From the NCBI GenBank assembly GCA_012270885.1, contig JAAXHN010000009.1, positions 1 through 48,570 on the forward strand: a stretch of DNA of 48,570 bases. Direction: 5' to 3'. The notes beneath the pieces are model-generated. The model was given only the letters and a program-made list of their open reading frames with translations, was not told the DNA's origin and searched no databases. Positions 31,222-42,194 of the stretch are shown piece after piece (the first letter of the stretch is position 1; each line of letters starts with the position of its first letter). The stretch is from Acidimicrobiia bacterium (lineage in GTDB: Bacteria; Actinomycetota; Acidimicrobiia; Spongiisociales; ZC4RG35). Both the position numbers and the translations under genes were made by a program.

Positions 31222-33633
31222 ATGTTTGCTTCTTTGAGCCGTTTCAGGCGGCGGATAGCAGTGTTGGCGGCGCTCGCCATGCTGGCCAGTGTGCTGGTGG
31301 CGGCGCCTGCTGTTGCTGCTGACCCGGCGCCGGATTACACGGCGACGTTTGATGCCTGTGGTATGGCGCCTGATTCGGGGTTCACGGATGTTCCCTCGGG
31401 GCATGTCAATGCTGGTGATATCGACTGTATCGCCTACTACGGGGTCACCAAGGGCACTTCGGCTACTACGTATTCGCCGTTGATGTCGGTTACCCGGGAG
31501 CACATGGCGCTGTTCCTGATGCGCCTTGCCGCTTTGGTGGGTATCGACGTCAATAACAACCCTGCTGATCCTGGGTTCACCGATGATGACGATCTGTCGA
31601 TGGAGTCGCAGACCGCGATTGCGCAGTTGGCTGATCTGGGGATCACCAAGGGCACGTCGGCCACCACCTATTCACCTGCGGACAGTGTGACCCGTGGTCA
31701 GATGGCACAGTTCATCTCCCGGCTGATGGACTCGATGACCCCCCAGGCCGATGGTGACATCGGGTGGGCCAGCACCACTCAATATGGTTACACCCCGTCT
31801 GATGTGGAAGACAACGACATGGACGCCGACATCGGTTCTCCATATACCGATTTGGGTTCGGCCACCAAAGACGGGTACGACTCTATTACCAATCTGTATG
31901 AGTTGGGTGTTGCTTCGGGTATTTCTGACACCAGTTATGCTCCCTCCGCGGCTATTACCCGGGCTTCGATGGCCGGGTTCATGGCTGGCGTGTTGGATCA
32001 CTCCAATGTCCGTCCGGCCGGTCTGAGTATTCAGGCCACGCCCGGTTCGGGTTGGGGAGATGTTGCTGCCACTGTGATGGTTTCGGTGCGGGATGACAGT
32101 TTTATGCCGGTGGAGGATCAGGCGGTTGATGTGTTCAGCACCATCTCGGCGGGAGACGGTCTCCGCAAGGACGGCACCTGCAATTTCGGCACCAATCCTG
32201 ATGATGTGAACTTCGGTGACCTCATCGATGGTGACTGCACGTGGAACGACAATGACGATCCCACCGACGTGGACGGCAACCTGATTCTCGAGGAGAATGT
32301 TCTGCAGGGAACCACCAGGCTGTTTTACGCTTGGGTAGGGTCCAAGGACGGCGTCGAGTTCGATGCCGACCAAGTTGATGAAGCAACCGCGTCTGTCACT
32401 GCTATGAAGGAACAGACCAATGTGACCATCAGTTCAACCATCAACGCGCACGCCGACGAAGCCTATGACGGCGAGCAGGGTCAGAAGGTTGATCTCCGTG
32501 CCGTGAGTGAGGTGACTTTCACCGCGCAACTCGTCGACGAGGACGGCAGCGCTGTCAAGCGTGCCGGGATCGCGGTCCGGGTCGAGTATCGGCAAGGCGC
32601 CGAAGGTATGGATGAGCCTCGCGACGAACGTGACTATGTGAACAGTCACGAGGCCGAGTTGGAGACCAACGAAGACGGTCAGGTTTCCTTCACGGTGTCG
32701 GGACCGGCTGACAACACCAAGATAGACGGTCAAACCCGGGCAGATGATGTCGTTTTCAACGCAGCAGGACTCAGTGCTGTCGAAGATGATGTCTTTTGGG
32801 TTGAAGAAGATCCTGTGTTGACTACCACCAGTATCGAGTCTCCTGTTTACGTGCTGGCCGGCGCCTCTTCTGCTATTAGGTCTACTGTGTATCTGTACGA
32901 CCAGTACGGAGACCCGCACCAGTCACACAGGGATCAGAAGGCAGTCATCACGATCGGCAACTCCAAGATTGGCGATCCCCAGAATGATGACACCTCGATC
33001 AGGCCGGTTATCAGCCGAGGCTACGCAAGCTGGAGTCACACTCTGCAAACGGATGCCGGCGAACCCGAGGACATCGCTTACGATGTGCGGATGCTTGCCC
33101 GGAACAGCGACGGTGTGGCTGTCCAAAATGCCAGCAATGACGACAACCTTGACGACAATGGCACCACCTACAACGACGGAAGGGTCATCACCGAAGACGG
33201 CGCCAGTGACACCAGTCCCGAGTACGGTGATGATGGCAACGCTCTGTCCAAGCCGGGTGACGGCCAAGAGTACAAGGACATCCTGAACGAAGATGCCACG
33301 GACCTGTTCGATTCGCGTGCCGCTTCCGTCACAACGGACGGCACGGACTCCGTGGAGGTGGTCAGCAGGGCTGTTTCCACCAACGTCGGAGACGCAGAGT
33401 TGACCATCACTCACGCGTTGGAAGGCGAGTTCCTAGCCAGCAATGACCAGGATGAAGATGCTGATCTCGTATACAGCTACGATTCGGATGACATCTTTAT
33501 CGACAGCATCGGATCTGAGGGTGTTGAGATCACCATGGAGAGCTTCGCTGCCAAGATCACGGACGGCGGCAACACCATCCAGGTGTTGGCCTATGACGTT
33601 GACGGCACCAGCATCTTCAGACTGACGGGCTAA
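31222..33633 (+). CDS. Secreted SLH-domain surface (probable S-layer) protein
   Basis: This 803-residue secreted protein has a signal peptide (RFRRRIAVLAALAMLASVLV, predicted cleavage after AVA at residue 32). Three S-layer homology domains follow at about 54-104, 119-168 and 208-258; the first two share KGTSATTYSP. The remaining 540 residues are acidic beta-rich segments, at least one resembling a Big-1/Ig-like domain (VTFTAQLVDEDGSAVKRAG ... ELETNEDGQVSFTVSGP). There is no LPXTG sorting signal, so attachment is probably through the SLH domains to a wall polymer. Codons end in T more often than in neighbouring genes, and the protein is very rich in Asp and Glu. It stands alone, with its own AT-rich promoter and a strong terminator, suggesting high expression. 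Confidence 0.9.
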   Translation: MFASLSRFRRRIAVLAALAMLASVLVAAPAVAADPAPDYTATFDACGMAPDSGFTDVPSGHVNAGDIDCIAYYGVTKGTSATTYSPLMSVTREHMALFLMRLAALVGIDVNNNPADPGFTDDDDLSMESQTAIAQLADLGITKGTSATTYSPADSVTRGQMAQFISRLMDSMTPQADGDIGWASTTQYGYTPSDVEDNDMDADIGSPYTDLGSATKDGYDSITNLYELGVASGISDTSYAPSAAITRASMAGFMAGVLDHSNVRPAGLSIQATPGSGWGDVAATVMVSVRDDSFMPVEDQAVDVFSTISAGDGLRKDGTCNFGTNPDDVNFGDLIDGDCTWNDNDDPTDVDGNLILEENVLQGTTRLFYAWVGSKDGVEFDADQVDEATASVTAMKEQTNVTISSTINAHADEAYDGEQGQKVDLRAVSEVTFTAQLVDEDGSAVKRAGIAVRVEYRQGAEGMDEPRDERDYVNSHEAELETNEDGQVSFTVSGPADNTKIDGQTRADDVVFNAAGLSAVEDDVFWVEEDPVLTTTSIESPVYVLAGASSAIRSTVYLYDQYGDPHQSHRDQKAVITIGNSKIGDPQNDDTSIRPVISRGYASWSHTLQTDAGEPEDIAYDVRMLARNSDGVAVQNASNDDNLDDNGTTYNDGRVITEDGASDTSPEYGDDGNALSKPGDGQEYKDILNEDATDLFDSRAASVTTDGTDSVEVVSRAVSTNVGDAELTITHALEGEFLASNDQDEDADLVYSYDSDDIFIDSIGSEGVEITMESFAAKITDGGNTIQVLAYDVDGTSIFRLTG

Positions 33634-33667
33634 ATGGATTAACTTTTAATCCCCTGCCCCACAAAGT

Positions 33668-33696
33668 AGGAGGCTCCCCTCTGAGGGGAGCCTCCT
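33668..33696 (+). terminator. Perfect 13-bp hairpin terminator after the SLH gene
   Basis: AGGAGGCTCCCCT (33668-33680), a CTG loop and AGGGGAGCCTCCT (33684-33696) form a perfect 13-bp stem 35 nt after the SLH stop. A T-poor CTCTTGTG follows, so this is an L-shaped terminator of the actinobacterial sort rather than a classical U-tract one. It probably also protects the transcript 3' end. Confidence 0.8.
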
Positions 33697-33757
33697 CTCT
33701 TGTGAGGCTTCGCGTATTTGTGGGGAGGGGGGAGGTTGAGCCGCCCCGGTTTTACTG

Positions 33758-33800
33758 GAGTTGTTTTCGGGTGTTGGCGATCACTGAGTTGTTTTCGGGT
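33758..33800. repeat. Tandem 15-bp direct repeats with 28-bp spacing
   Basis: GAGTTGTTTTCGGGT occurs at 33758-33772 and again at 33786-33800 between the SLH terminator and the end of the minus-strand deaminase-like gene. The regular start-to-start distance of 28 bp could mark a binding-site pair or mobile element debris. No coding sequence overlaps. Confidence 0.4.
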
Positions 33801-33818
33801 TCTCTTGGTTTGTGCCCT

Positions 33819-34628
33819 TCACCGTGCGGTGACGGACTGCTCTCTCCAGTCGGCTAATGGATCGATCCATAGTTGAGCGTCGGGGATCTCGGTGACGATG
33901 GTGGCCGGCCAGGAGGGATCGTAGGAACGGGGGGAACTGATTCTCTCCGCGGCGGGACGTTTCTCCGCTCCGAGGCAGACCATCACCGCCGACCTGCTCA
34001 ACTCGGCGATGGTGCCTATCCCCACCGTCACTCCGTGGGTCGGGACTTCGTCCATCGAATCGAATTCCGGAAATGTCCTCAGGTTGTCGGTGCGGGTCGG
34101 GGTGGAGAGTTCCACAATCCGGGTGGTCGAGTCCCGGGGGCTGCCGGAGGGGTTGAACCCGACGTGGCCGTCCGAAGCCCCGCTGGCCAGGAGGAACAGG
34201 TCGATTCCCCCGGCGTCGGCGATGCGGCGGTCGTAGGCCGCGGGATCGGCCGGGTCCGGCATCCAGATGCGGTCTCTCCCCGGTGCGCCCGGCAGATGTG
34301 CCAGGGGTTTGCCGATCTCCTCTGTGGCGAAGCGACGGCAGGAGTAGTGGGCGTCGATCGGGACATGGAGGTATCCGCTGCGGTTCTGGATGACGTAGTC
34401 ATCCATCATCACCACAACCAAAGGTGAAAGGCCCACCGGCTGTTGGGCCACCACCTTGGGAAGGGCGCGGTAGGTGGAGAGGAGGCTTCTCCCGCCCGGA
34501 CAGCCCAGAAGGTAGTTCCTCCCCTGCCAGCCTGCCCGACGGACGCCGTCCACGATCCTGCTGGCCAGGGCCCAACCCAGTGATTTCTCGTCCTCGAAGA
34601 TCCGTGGGGTGAGAGCTGGAGGTGACAT
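33819..34628 (-). CDS. Glucosamine-6-phosphate isomerase/6-phosphogluconolactonase family protein
   Basis: The 269-residue protein belongs to the NagB/6-phosphogluconolactonase superfamily. Visible are the phosphate-binding NYLLGCPGGRSLLSTYRAL, the active-site loop VVVMMDDYVIQN (matching the family MDEY), and LFLLASGASDGHVGFNPSGS, equivalent to GIGxDGHIAFNEPGS. Catalysis could be deamination/isomerisation of an amino-sugar phosphate or hydrolysis of a lactone; the MDDYV and ASGASDGH variants depart from canonical NagB. ATG 34626-34628 shares one base with the stop of the preceding isomerase (TGATG), so it is the last gene of a sugar-phosphate trio. Confidence 0.8.
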   Translation of the reverse strand: MSPPALTPRIFEDEKSLGWALASRIVDGVRRAGWQGRNYLLGCPGGRSLLSTYRALPKVVAQQPVGLSPLVVVMMDDYVIQNRSGYLHVPIDAHYSCRRFATEEIGKPLAHLPGAPGRDRIWMPDPADPAAYDRRIADAGGIDLFLLASGASDGHVGFNPSGSPRDSTTRIVELSTPTRTDNLRTFPEFDSMDEVPTHGVTVGIGTIAELSRSAVMVCLGAEKRPAAERISSPRSYDPSWPATIVTEIPDAQLWIDPLADWREQSVTAR

Positions 34629-35539
34629 CAGGACTCTCCGGATAATCCTTTTTCCACCTGGCGTACCCACGCCAGATTCCTGGTTTGCACACCGGCGGCG
34701 GAACGGAGTCCAGCCTCGGAACAAATCGGCGCCCGGTCCTGTTCGACCACCACCCAACCCCGGTACCCGGCTTCCGACAGCTGAACCAGGAACTGCCCCA
34801 GTGGGAGGTCGCCTTCTCCGAGCGGGACGGAGACATCCGCCCACCACACATCGAAGTCATCCCGCCCCCGGGACTTTGCCTCCTCTAGGACTTCGTGACG
34901 CACGTCCTTGAGATGGATGTGGTTGATCCGCTCCCGCCAGGCCGCGAAGCGCTCCAGTATGTCCCCGCCGCCCAGGGCGATGTGGCCGGTGTCGAAGGTG
35001 AGATCGATGTCGGTGAGTTCCAGGAGCCTCTCGACCTCGTCCGGGCTCTCCACGTAGGTGCTGATGTGGGGATGGAAGGACGGGACCAAGCCCCGCCGGC
35101 GGATCTCGTCCGCCATCCAGTGGGCGGCGGCGCACAGTTCCTCGAAGGCCTCAGGGGCGAGCGCATGGGTGGGATCGTCGCCCCGGGCGGGATGGCGGAG
35201 CAGGAAATCGCTGCCCTCGTCGGCGAGGATGGCCAGACGGGGTCCGGCGCCGGCTTCCTCCAACTCCCGGAGGGCTTCTTCCATGCGGTGTTCATCACCG
35301 ATCCGTAGTTCGGGGTCCGCGAAGTGGATGGGGATGTAGATGCCCACCGGGACCAGGCCGTGCTTTTCGAAGAGCCGGGCTGCGGTGCCCGGAGGCCCGG
35401 CGTACCCGGCGGGTGGTAACTCCGCACCGTCGTAGCCCGAGGAAGCCATGGCGGCCACCAGGTGATCGGGTGACAACCCGCTGCCTGCTTCCGGAGGTCG
35501 GTAGACGCCGAAGCTCACCGGTGCGGCGCCGACCTTCAT
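34628..35539 (-). CDS. Sugar phosphate isomerase/epimerase (IolE-like TIM barrel)
   Basis: The 303-residue xylose-isomerase-like TIM barrel (AP endonuclease 2 superfamily) begins VGAAPVSFGVYRPPEAG, much like inosose dehydratase IolE. Metal-ligand regions follow: SFHPHISTYVESPDEVERLL, LTFDTGHIALGGGD, NHIHLKDVRHEVL and GWVVVEQDRAP. With the adjoining Gfo/Idh/MocA dehydrogenase (4-bp overlap) it resembles an inositol or keto-sugar catabolic pair, in which the dehydrogenase makes a keto-sugar and this enzyme dehydrates or epimerises it. The true substrate is not readable from sequence. Confidence 0.82.
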   Translation of the reverse strand: MKVGAAPVSFGVYRPPEAGSGLSPDHLVAAMASSGYDGAELPPAGYAGPPGTAARLFEKHGLVPVGIYIPIHFADPELRIGDEHRMEEALRELEEAGAGPRLAILADEGSDFLLRHPARGDDPTHALAPEAFEELCAAAHWMADEIRRRGLVPSFHPHISTYVESPDEVERLLELTDIDLTFDTGHIALGGGDILERFAAWRERINHIHLKDVRHEVLEEAKSRGRDDFDVWWADVSVPLGEGDLPLGQFLVQLSEAGYRGWVVVEQDRAPICSEAGLRSAAGVQTRNLAWVRQVEKGLSGES

Positions 35540-36666
35540 AGACGCCCTCCCGCCTCGCCTCCTGCGGCCAGCCCGTCTTTGCGGGCCAGCGCGGCCACCA
35601 TCTCCTGCAGGAATGCGGTGTCGTCCCGGGCGCCCAGGGCATCGGTGGGGTGATCGCCGGTGGTTATGGCTCTGTGGAAGTTTCGCAGTTCTCTCAGGAA
35701 GGCCGACTCCTCCCCGCCTGTGTGGCGGGCGACGGTGTCCCGGCTCTTGACGGTCAAGGTTGCCGCTCTATCACGCAGATAGGCGTTAGGGAACCGGAGT
35801 TCGAGCGATCCCCGGGTTCCGTGGGCCTCGAAGGACTCCCGGTATGCAGGCGAGGAGGGAAGCCACAGCCAGGTCATCTCCGTTGTGGTCTGGTCGGGAT
35901 ACCGGCCCCGGGCCAGAAGGCAGGGAGGTTGGTCCGCGGGCCGGGGCGGCGACGGGGGCCAGAGGTCGGCGGACTTCAGCCGGGGCAGTCCTCCCATCAC
36001 GTCCCGGAGGAAGGAGACGGTGTGGATGAAAGAGGCCGCCAGCACTTCCCGGTAGAGCCGTCCCCATTGTCCGGATAGCTCTCCCAGCGCCTCGGCGGTT
36101 CGCCGCTCCTCGAAGGCGGCCGCATCCAACAAGACCGCGGGATCGGCGTCATCGAATCGGAGCGTCTCCGCCGGTCCTACACAGACCGAGTCGTCCGGGT
36201 GGTAGACAGTGTGGCGGACAAGCCGCAGATCGCCGATGGCTCCCAGTCCCGCCCGCAGGTCGGGGAGGACCCCCTCGTGGAGCTTCATGTAGCCGACCTG
36301 GAGCACCAGACCCTTGCTGGCGGCCATGCCATGAAGCCGCTCGGCGCCTTCCACGGTGAGGCACAGGGGCTTCTCCGCGAAAACGTGGCGTCCGGCCCTG
36401 AGGGCCCCTTCGGCGATCTCCTCATGGGATCCCGTAGTGAGAACCAGCACCCCTTCGACATCGGGACGGGCGCAGACCTCCGGCCAATCCGTGGAGGTGA
36501 AGACCCCACCGGGAAGCCGGTCGGCGACCGCTCGGGTGAGGCGAGGCGAGATGTCGGCCACCGCCGTCACCCTGAACAGACTGTCGAGCCGAGCCAGGTT
36601 GGGGAGGTGCTGGATCTGAGCGATGCTTCCCAGCCCGATCAACGCCACGGGGATACGCCGTCTCAC
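35536..36666 (-). CDS. Gfo/Idh/MocA-family oxidoreductase
   Basis: The 376-residue NAD(P)-dependent dehydrogenase begins with the Rossmann motif IPVALIGLGSIAQIQHLPNLA. The family EKP motif is present (HVFAEKPLCLTVEGAERL), followed by GYMKLHEG. The C-terminal substrate domain is less conserved. Such enzymes oxidise inositols, glucose or other polyols, or reduce keto-sugars. Overlap with the IolE-like gene (ATGA) and only 12 nt to the upstream acetoacetyl-CoA synthetase suggest one transcript. Confidence 0.88.
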   Translation of the reverse strand: MRRRIPVALIGLGSIAQIQHLPNLARLDSLFRVTAVADISPRLTRAVADRLPGGVFTSTDWPEVCARPDVEGVLVLTTGSHEEIAEGALRAGRHVFAEKPLCLTVEGAERLHGMAASKGLVLQVGYMKLHEGVLPDLRAGLGAIGDLRLVRHTVYHPDDSVCVGPAETLRFDDADPAVLLDAAAFEERRTAEALGELSGQWGRLYREVLAASFIHTVSFLRDVMGGLPRLKSADLWPPSPPRPADQPPCLLARGRYPDQTTTEMTWLWLPSSPAYRESFEAHGTRGSLELRFPNAYLRDRAATLTVKSRDTVARHTGGEESAFLRELRNFHRAITTGDHPTDALGARDDTAFLQEMVAALARKDGLAAGGEAGGRL

Positions 36667-36678
36667 TCCGCGGTCCCC

Positions 36679-38637
<1,959 letters not shown>

Positions 38638-38689
38638 GGGCCTAGAGGGTATCGCTGCGGGGTGGTGGCTCGGTGGGGCCAGGGCTGGA

Positions 38690-39538
38690 TCAGGCAGATA
38701 ACTCCGCCTCCACGCCCAGCCGACCGTGCTCGGAATACGCGCCCAAGGTCCATCGGCCTTCCCCGGCCTGCTCGTCGGGCCCCCCGCGCAGGTGCAGGGT
38801 GTCGCCGCAGAGGAACGGCGAGCGTGCCCGGAAGGAGAAGCGCGCCGGTCCGATCACGCCGTTGCGCCGCCCCAGGTCCGCCAGCAGCATGGCGGTGAGC
38901 GGGCCGTGCACCACCAGGCCCGGGTATCCCTCCACCCCGGTGGTGTATGAGTGGTCGTAGTGGATGCGGTGGGAGTTGTTGGTGAGGGCCGAGAACCGGA
39001 ACAGGAGCACCGGATCGGTGGTGACGTCCTGGTTCCAGGGTCTCCGGGGCGGCCCGGGGCTGGAGGGGGGATCTTCGGGACCCGAAGGCGCGGCGTCGGT
39101 GTAGATCAGGTTCTGCGACTCGGTGAGGGCCGGTCCCCTCTCTCCCCAGATCCGGTATTCCACCGTCACCAACACAAAAGGTCCGCTCCGGCCTACCTTG
39201 CGAACCACGCTCTTCACGGTTCCCCTTTGGCGGGCCTTCTCTCCCACCAGCAGCGGACGGTGGAAGACGGTGGTCCCGCCCGCGAACATCCTTCTTCTCT
39301 GCGGGACGGGGGGAAGGAACCCTCCCCGGCGGGGATGACCGTCCTCTCCGGTCTCGGATCGCCGGGCCGAAGGGAGGAAGTACAGCCAGTGCCACATGGG
39401 GGGAAGGGGGTCTCCCACCTCCGCGGCCGGAGCAGGTAAATCGAAAAGAGCGGAGAGGGCGGCGACCGGCCATGGGTCGAGACGCTGATGGCGGGTCTCG
39501 GAGTTTCCCACCCAACCGGTCAGATTCAGAGAGTTCAT
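38690..39538 (-). CDS. HTD2/MaoC-like acyl dehydratase (mesaconyl/itaconyl-CoA hydratase type)
   Basis: The 282-residue protein has two hot-dog regions. The N-terminal FAS1-like part (WVGNSETRHQRLDPWPVAALSALF, then LPPMWHWLYFLP) and the C-terminal MaoC-like part (NNSHRIHYDHSYTTGVEGYPGLVVHGPL) carry the conserved Asp/His hydratase residues. The whole matches HTD2-type 3-hydroxyacyl-thioester dehydratases, a group that includes mesaconyl-C4-CoA and itaconyl-CoA hydratases. It lies 52 nt upstream of the acetoacetyl-CoA synthetase and overlaps the methyltransferase by 4 bp. The substrate is uncertain. Confidence 0.82.
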   Translation of the reverse strand: MNSLNLTGWVGNSETRHQRLDPWPVAALSALFDLPAPAAEVGDPLPPMWHWLYFLPSARRSETGEDGHPRRGGFLPPVPQRRRMFAGGTTVFHRPLLVGEKARQRGTVKSVVRKVGRSGPFVLVTVEYRIWGERGPALTESQNLIYTDAAPSGPEDPPSSPGPPRRPWNQDVTTDPVLLFRFSALTNNSHRIHYDHSYTTGVEGYPGLVVHGPLTAMLLADLGRRNGVIGPARFSFRARSPFLCGDTLHLRGGPDEQAGEGRWTLGAYSEHGRLGVEAELSA

Positions 39539-40350
39539 GTGGCGGTTTTCGTTCGGCGGGCCTGCAGTTGCAGTCGCACAAAGGGTACGACAAAGACATC
39601 GTCACCGGCCCGTGTCAGGTCGGCCACCTTCTCCGACACCTCGGCGACCAGGTCCTCGAACACCGGAGGAGGCAGCCTCGGTCGGTACCCGGTGAGGGTC
39701 TGGGTGCGCAGCCAGCCCGTCAGCCTGGTGCGGGAAAACGAGCGGGGCTGGGTCTCAGTCCGCAGTTCCTCGGCGCCGCCGAAGGGCGAGCGGGCCAGTA
39801 TCTCCCGGTAACGGCGGGGGGAGGGCCACGGGTGATGCGGGAGGCGACCCTGTAGGTATTTGTGGTAGGGCGGGCGCTCTGCAACCGAGAAGATGATCCT
39901 CCGGATCTCCTCGATGTTGGTCTCTCCGGCAAAGCTGGCCACCAGCCTGCCGCTCGGGACCAGGGCGTGATAAATCCTCTCCAGCACCAGGGGGTGTTCG
40001 GGGATGGGGATCCAGTGCAGGCAGGCGATCGAGACCACGGCCGCGAAGCGCTTCTCCCATCCGAGGTCCTGGATCCTGCGCACCTCGAACCGGAGTCGGG
40101 GGCTCTCATACCGGCGGGCCTGTTCGACCTGGCTGGGCGAGGCGTCGATCCCGATCACCTCGGCTCGGGGGTAATGGTCCGCCAGGGCGGCGGTCAGATC
40201 TCCGGCGCCGCACCCCACGTCCAACAGGGAGTCGCCGGCGCCAAGGCCGAGTTTCCACACCACCGGTGGGTCGAAGGCCCGGTGGTGAGCGGTGTTCTCC
40301 CGGTACTCCGAACCGCGCCAGGCATCTGCCGCCCCTCGCACCAGGGTCAT
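39535..40350 (-). CDS. SAM-dependent class I methyltransferase (trans-aconitate methyltransferase-like)
   Basis: The 271-residue Rossmann-fold methyltransferase has motif I SLLDVGCGAGDLTAALADHY, motif II EVIGIDASPSQVEQARRY, and post-motif segments FAAVVSIACLHWIPIPEHPLVLERIYHALVPSGRLVASF. The CLHWIP segment and architecture resemble trans-aconitate 2-methyltransferase and related small-acid methyltransferases. ATG 40348-40350 is chosen over the longer track ORF because the upstream codons run through a C/T-rich hairpin region. It is first in the minus-strand operon and divergent from the mutase genes. Confidence 0.8.
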   Translation of the reverse strand: MTLVRGAADAWRGSEYRENTAHHRAFDPPVVWKLGLGAGDSLLDVGCGAGDLTAALADHYPRAEVIGIDASPSQVEQARRYESPRLRFEVRRIQDLGWEKRFAAVVSIACLHWIPIPEHPLVLERIYHALVPSGRLVASFAGETNIEEIRRIIFSVAERPPYHKYLQGRLPHHPWPSPRRYREILARSPFGGAEELRTETQPRSFSRTRLTGWLRTQTLTGYRPRLPPPVFEDLVAEVSEKVADLTRAGDDVFVVPFVRLQLQARRTKTAT

Positions 40351-40562
40351 GGTCCCACTTCCTCTCCCTCTCCCCGGGAGAGGTGGATCACGACCACCAG
40401 ACAGACTCTCTTTGCCACGGTCAAGCCGCTCCCACACTTTAGTTGATCCGCGCCGGGCCGGCTCTCGGACGGATGGTGACAACTGTTCCCGGCGCACCTG
40501 GCCGGTCAGGCAAGGTTCGGGATCGGTAAAGTGATTGGCAGTATCAGAGCCAAGAGTCCCGC
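40351..40562. promoter_or_regulatory. Divergent promoter region with 8-bp hairpin (methyltransferase/mutase)
   Basis: This 212-bp gap serves both directions. CCTCTCCC (40361-40368) pairs with GGGAGAGG (40376-40383), forming a stem immediately upstream of the methyltransferase ATG and next to its AGAGGAAG ribosome-binding site, so it may affect translation or be a dispersed repeat. I looked for a cobalamin riboswitch ahead of the B12-dependent mutase and see no B12-box-like sequence. Confidence 0.35.
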
Positions 40563-42194
40563 ATGACCGAGCACCAGCCAGAGACAACTTCCGGAATACC
40601 TCTCAAGCTCCTGTACGGGCCGGATGACGTGCCCACCGACATCTGGGAGGCCCTCGCCACCCCGCCCGGGAGAGCGCCCTATCTGCGGGGCGCCTATCCG
40701 CGCATGTACCGGGACCGGCCGTGGAGGATCTTCCAGCTCTCGGGATACGGTAACCCCGAGGACATGAACGAGCGGCTCAAATTCCTCTTGTTCGAGGCGG
40801 GGGAGACGGGGATCATTATCAAGCACGACCGGATGACCGACGACCATCTCTACGACGTCGACCACCCCGAGATCGTGGAACGCCGGGAGGACGTGGGCCT
40901 GACCGGCACGGTCACGGTTGGCTTGCGGGACTACGAGACCATCCTCTCCGACCTGCCTCTCGAGTCCATCTACGCCAAGCCGGGAGGGGGAGTCCCCCAG
41001 TCCGCGGTGTACACCCTTCCCTCCTACTGGTCGGTGGCCAGCCGCCGGGGGATACCGCTCGAGAAGCTGGCTGGCACCGGGCAGAGCGACTTCTTCCTTA
41101 CCTACCTGGGGTGCCCCACCAAGGAGCAGATCCCGCCCGAGGCGGCGATCCGGTTCAATCTGGATCTGATCGAGTGGTGCTCGGAGCGAATGCCCCGCTG
41201 GGTACCGGTCTCCATCGCCGGTTACAACGCAGCCGACAGCGGACTCTCCGCTCACCAGGAACTAGGAGCTGTGATGGCCAACGCCGTCCAGTACCTGGAC
41301 ATGATCGCCGCCCGGGGGAAGGTGGACGTGGAGCGGCTGGCCCACCGGATCGGAGGGGTGAACTTCCGGGTCTCGATGGAGGTCTTCGAGGACGCCGCAA
41401 AGCTGCGGGCGGCCCGCAAGATGTGGTCGGACCTGCTGGGAGAGCGTTACGGGATCACCGACGAGAAGGCCCGGCAGATGAGGATCCACGTGGTGACCGC
41501 CGGGAGCGCCATGACCTACCAGGAGCCATTCAACAACATCGTGCGGGGGACCTTGATGGCGCTGTTCTCGGTCCTGGGAGGCACCCAGTCGCTGGGAGTC
41601 TCCGGCTACGACGAGGCGATGTCCATCCCGTCCGATCACGCCCATCTGATGTCCATCCGCATCCAGCAGATTCTCCAGAACGAGATAAACCTGCGGGAGA
41701 TCGCCGATCCCTTGGGCGGGAGTTACTACGTCGAGTCGCTCACGGGAGAACTGGAACAGAGGGGTTGGGAGTTTTTCCGCCAGATCCAGGACCGCGGGGG
41801 CTTTCTGGCCGTGCTGGACGACGGGTTCCTCCTGGAATGCGCCGAGGAGAACAACCAACAGATCGCGGCGGGATTGGAGTCGGGCGAACGGGCGATCGTG
41901 GGAGTCAACACCCACACCATCGACGATCCCATCATGGAGGTCGAAGCCTTCGAGGGGCGCTCGGGCGCCGAGACCTGGGAGATGGCGATGGAGCGCCTTT
42001 CTGATCTGCGTCGCACCCGTCACCGCCGGGGCGCCGTGGAAGCCCTGCGTCACCTGGAGGAGGTGTGCCGGAACGACTCGATCAACGCCATCCCCGCCTT
42101 CATGGAGGCGGTGAGCGCCGATGCATCCATAGGGGAGATCGGGGACGTGCTGCGGGAGACCTTTGGAGACTGGCAGGTCCCGATCGGTGTCTGA
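40563..42194 (+). CDS. Divergent B12-dependent acyl-CoA mutase, large (catalytic) subunit
   Basis: This 543-residue protein aligns end to end with the TIM-barrel domain of methylmalonyl-CoA mutase and its relatives (isobutyryl-, ethylmalonyl- and 2-hydroxyisobutyryl-CoA mutases). Retained landmarks are RGAYPRMYRDRPW, PFNNIVRGTLMALFSVLGGTQSL, DEAMSIPSDHA, ADPLGGSYYVESLT and VGVNTHTIDD. Key active-site positions differ: the catalytic His in GYH is Asn222 (SIAGYNAADSG), the region holding the carboxylate-binding Arg reads YLGCPTKEQIPPEA, the SVAFDLPT loop is IIKHDRMTDD, and HCQTSG/LHTN are HVVTAG/LGVS. The C-terminal B12 domain is supplied by the next gene, which overlaps by 8 bp. Substrate is unknown and probably lacks the methylmalonyl carboxylate. 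Confidence 0.88.
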   Translation: MTEHQPETTSGIPLKLLYGPDDVPTDIWEALATPPGRAPYLRGAYPRMYRDRPWRIFQLSGYGNPEDMNERLKFLLFEAGETGIIIKHDRMTDDHLYDVDHPEIVERREDVGLTGTVTVGLRDYETILSDLPLESIYAKPGGGVPQSAVYTLPSYWSVASRRGIPLEKLAGTGQSDFFLTYLGCPTKEQIPPEAAIRFNLDLIEWCSERMPRWVPVSIAGYNAADSGLSAHQELGAVMANAVQYLDMIAARGKVDVERLAHRIGGVNFRVSMEVFEDAAKLRAARKMWSDLLGERYGITDEKARQMRIHVVTAGSAMTYQEPFNNIVRGTLMALFSVLGGTQSLGVSGYDEAMSIPSDHAHLMSIRIQQILQNEINLREIADPLGGSYYVESLTGELEQRGWEFFRQIQDRGGFLAVLDDGFLLECAEENNQQIAAGLESGERAIVGVNTHTIDDPIMEVEAFEGRSGAETWEMAMERLSDLRRTRHRRGAVEALRHLEEVCRNDSINAIPAFMEAVSADASIGEIGDVLRETFGDWQVPIGV

